The notes beneath the pieces are model-generated. The model made no database searches. It was not told the origin of the DNA and saw only the letters and a list, made by a program, of their open reading frames with translations. A stretch of 64,000 bases of DNA from Streptomyces sp. NBC_01485 (GTDB taxonomy: Bacteria > Actinomycetota > Actinomycetes > Streptomycetales > Streptomycetaceae). The translations under genes and the position numbers were made by a program. Position 1 is the first letter of the stretch. The number at the start of each line of letters is the position of its first letter. Shown here one piece after another: positions 62,060-64,000 of this stretch. The DNA is taken from the NCBI RefSeq assembly GCF_036227125.1, contig NZ_CP109435.1, forward strand, positions 7,502,001-7,566,000, in the 5' to 3' direction.

Positions 62060-62878
62060 GTGGAGCAGAGTGCGCAGGGCTCCACGAGTACGGGAACTCC
62101 GGCCGGGCCGGGGGGCGACGGCCGTGCTGTCCGGGTGCCGGCGCAGTCGCGCGCCGGGTTCGGGGAGGGCGCGGACCGTGAGCGGTGCGGGCCGACGGGC
62201 GACGCGCGCGGCGAGCACACGCACAGCGAGATCCCCATCCCGCGTCCCCGGCCGGTCGTCCAGCGTGCCTCGGTGCGCGGTCAGATCCTCGACGCCCTGC
62301 GCACCGCGCTCGTCGCCGGGGAACTGCGGCCGGGCGAGGTGTACTCGGCGCCGGTGCTCGGGGACCGCTTCGGCGTCTCCGCGACGCCGGTCCGGGAGGC
62401 GATGCAGCAGCTCGCGCTGGAGGGCGCCGTCGAGGTCGTCCCCAACCGGGGGTTCCGGGTGATCGTGCGGGGCACGCGCGAACTCGCCGAACTGGCCGAG
62501 GTGCGGGCGCTGATCGAGGTTCCCGTGATGCTGCGGCTGGCCCGTACGGTGCCTGCCGAGAGGTGGGCGGAGCTGCGGCCCCTCGCCGAGGCGAGCATGT
62601 GCGCGGCGGCCTCCGGCTGTCCGGTCACGTACGCGGAGGCCGACCGTGTCTTCCACCGGTCGATGCTCGCGCTCTCCGGCAACGAGCAGTTGGCCGGGAT
62701 CGCCGAGGATCTGCATCGGCGGTCGCAGTGGCCGCTGGTCGGCGGGGCCGTCTCGCGCGGACGCGCCGATCTCGTGGCGGACGCGACGGAGCACGTGGCT
62801 CTGCTGGAGGCGTTGACGGTGCGGGACTTGGACGGGGTGCGGGCGCTGGTGCGTGGGCACTTCGCCGGCGCGGCCTGA
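62060..62878 (+). CDS. GntR/FadR-type transcriptional regulator
   Basis: 272 residues from GTG 62060, which has GGAGGAG six bases upstream; an ATG at 62024 in frame has no site. A variable N-terminal 60 residues (Gly/Arg/Ala-rich) precede the winged helix (VRGQILDALRTALVAGELRP, LGDRFGVSATPVREAMQQLA, VEVVPNRGFRVIV). The C-terminal FCD effector domain has metal-site residues in EVRALIEVPVMLRLA, ADRVFHRSMLALSGNEQL and TEHVALLEAL. Target operon not identified; the divergent FhuF-like gene is possible. Confidence 0.93.
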   Translation: MEQSAQGSTSTGTPAGPGGDGRAVRVPAQSRAGFGEGADRERCGPTGDARGEHTHSEIPIPRPRPVVQRASVRGQILDALRTALVAGELRPGEVYSAPVLGDRFGVSATPVREAMQQLALEGAVEVVPNRGFRVIVRGTRELAELAEVRALIEVPVMLRLARTVPAERWAELRPLAEASMCAAASGCPVTYAEADRVFHRSMLALSGNEQLAGIAEDLHRRSQWPLVGGAVSRGRADLVADATEHVALLEALTVRDLDGVRALVRGHFAGAA

Positions 62879-62912
62879 ACCGGGTTCGTGGCCCGCGCCT
62901 GTTGGTGGCGTC

Positions 62913-63005
62913 CCCCGGGGGCTGCGCCCCCAGACCCCCGCTATCGGCCCTGAAGGGGCCTCGTCCTCAATCTCCCCCAGAGGGGGACCCCCAACGGGCT
63001 GAAGG
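62913..63005. repeat. Streptomyces dispersed intergenic repeat with an internal insert
   Basis: Begins cccccgggggctgcgccccc and continues to ccctgaaggggcctcgtcctc, a palindromic element seen between genes throughout Streptomyces. The usual end (..aacgggctgaa) is split here by an extra tctcccccagagggggac hairpin. It probably ends transcription from both sides. Confidence 0.8.
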
Positions 63006-63058
63006 GCACTGACCGGCGCTGAAAGTGTGCCGCCGGCCAGCCCCTGTGCCACTGCCCC

Positions 63059-63817
63059 CTATACCGCTGCCGGCGGTGGCGCCAACTGCCTTGTCAGCCA
63101 GGTTGGTACGCCGCCCAGGAGACGGAACAGGCGGCGGGCCTCCTCCCGTAGGCGGGAGGCTTCCGGCTCGGTTTCTGCGTCTGCGAGTGAGGCGAGGGCC
63201 GGGGCGGTGCCCACCAGGTAGCCCAACTCCTCGCGGATGCGGAGGGATTCGGCGAAGCCGTGGCGGGCCTCTGCCATCTCGCCCTCGCGTAGGGCCAGTC
63301 CGGCCAGATGGCGCCAGGTGAAGGACAGCAGCAGGGAGTCCGAGTGCGCCGCGGCCGCCGTGTGGGCGCGGCGGTAGGCGGCCCGCGCGGCCTGCGGGGA
63401 GCGGGCGATGTTCTCCGCGAGCAGGCCCCGGCGGAAGTCCAGGAGCGCCCGGCCCTGCGCGTCCGGCGGGATCAGCGCCGCCGCCCGGCCGAGCGCGGCC
63501 CGTGCCTCGTCCACCCGGTCGCGCACCCCGTGCACCGTGGCCGCGTAGGCAAGTTGCCCGCGTTCACAAGCGGCGGCGCCCCGCTCCTCGTCGTCGTGGG
63601 CCAGTGCCTCCGCCGTGCGCAGCGCGTCCTCGGCGTCCTGCCAGCCCTGCTCGGTGTACAGGCACCGTTCCACGAGCAGTGCGGCCCGCTGGATCGCGCC
63701 CGGCGCCGTGTCGGGCGGGACCAGTGCCGCCGCGTCGGACCAGCAGGCCCGCGAGCGCAGCCGCCAGACCGCGGTCTGGAGGGGGTCGTCACCTGAGGTC
63801 GTTCCGGTACCGGACAT
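63059..63817 (-). CDS. TPR-repeat protein, possibly regulatory
   Basis: 252 residues from ATG 63817; no clear ribosome site, and an in-frame earlier start at 63985 would add 56 residues of odd composition. The whole protein is helical with TPR-like repeats: ERGQLAYAATVHGVRDRVDE, RGLLAENIARSPQAARAAYR, RHLAGLALREGEMAEARHGF, LASLADAETEPEASRLREEA. No DNA-binding or catalytic domain. Probably a protein-protein interaction module. The final 183 bases of the window hold no gene I can support beyond this possible extension. Confidence 0.82.
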   Translation of the reverse strand: MSGTGTTSGDDPLQTAVWRLRSRACWSDAAALVPPDTAPGAIQRAALLVERCLYTEQGWQDAEDALRTAEALAHDDEERGAAACERGQLAYAATVHGVRDRVDEARAALGRAAALIPPDAQGRALLDFRRGLLAENIARSPQAARAAYRRAHTAAAAHSDSLLLSFTWRHLAGLALREGEMAEARHGFAESLRIREELGYLVGTAPALASLADAETEPEASRLREEARRLFRLLGGVPTWLTRQLAPPPAAV

Positions 63818-64000
63818 GGCGGTGTACGCCACGTTGCCCTCCCCGAGCGCGCCGTCGAGCTTTGAGTGGTGGCCGCATCTCAGCACGAATCCCAGCACCG
63901 GGCCAAGGGGGCGGGTGAAGTATTTCACAAAGTCGTGGGGCTCTCCGGCCCGAGCCGGCCCCAGCCGGTGTGCGCCTGTCGTCAACTCATCCTTAGCGCC

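Overview
The window is high-GC actinobacterial chromosome, almost certainly Streptomyces: third positions are mostly G/C, there are modular PKS and NRPS genes, SARP/AfsR-type regulators, two rare TTA codons in regulatory genes, an SpdB2-type DUF2637 protein, and a dispersed repeat beginning cccccgggggctgcg that is typical of Streptomyces intergenic DNA.

Bases 1-25245 are the right end of a hybrid polyketide/nonribosomal peptide cluster. A PKS entering from the left supplies KR-ACP and a KS-AT(malonyl)-KR-ACP module. A second PKS carries KS-AT(methylmalonyl)-DH-KR-ACP and KS-AT(malonyl)-ACP plus a damaged-looking thioesterase. A discrete type II thioesterase follows. Convergent to these lie a P450, a C-A(degenerate)-PCP protein and an A-PCP protein. 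A divergent cytoplasmic histidine kinase (with a TTA codon) and NarL-type regulator close the cluster.

Bases 25375-43170 are an L-arabinose utilisation region: a secreted GH54 arabinofuranosidase with a ricin-type module, a LacI-family repressor, araBAD, a furanose-type ABC transporter (ytfQRT-yjfF type) and an orphan ChvE-like sugar-binding lipoprotein. A 16-bp palindrome (consensus GTTCGATATNTCGAAC) recurs before araB, before a second, broken lacI gene, before ytfQ, and just downstream of a consensus-like promoter before chvE. A different, perfect 18-bp palindrome stands before the arabinofuranosidase, with a matching half in front of lacI. Between these genes lie remnants of three transposases, a tRNA 3' end, a fragment of rsgA and two diverged copies of an unidentified sequence, so the region has been rearranged repeatedly.

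Bases 43361-48987 hold regulators (IclR type, a large AfsR-like SARP with a TTA codon, a small SARP) and a secreted lectin-like protein. Bases 49150-64000 look like ordinary chromosomal genes: a broken PASTA gene, rsgA, the Ada/AlkA and methyltransferase DNA-repair pair, a DUF456 membrane protein, a PP2C-like protein, a membrane-anchored XRE regulator, two secreted small proteins, an RsbW-type ATPase, the DUF2637 protein, a FhuF-like iron protein under a probable iron box, a GntR regulator and a TPR protein. Many gene ends are marked by strong hairpins.
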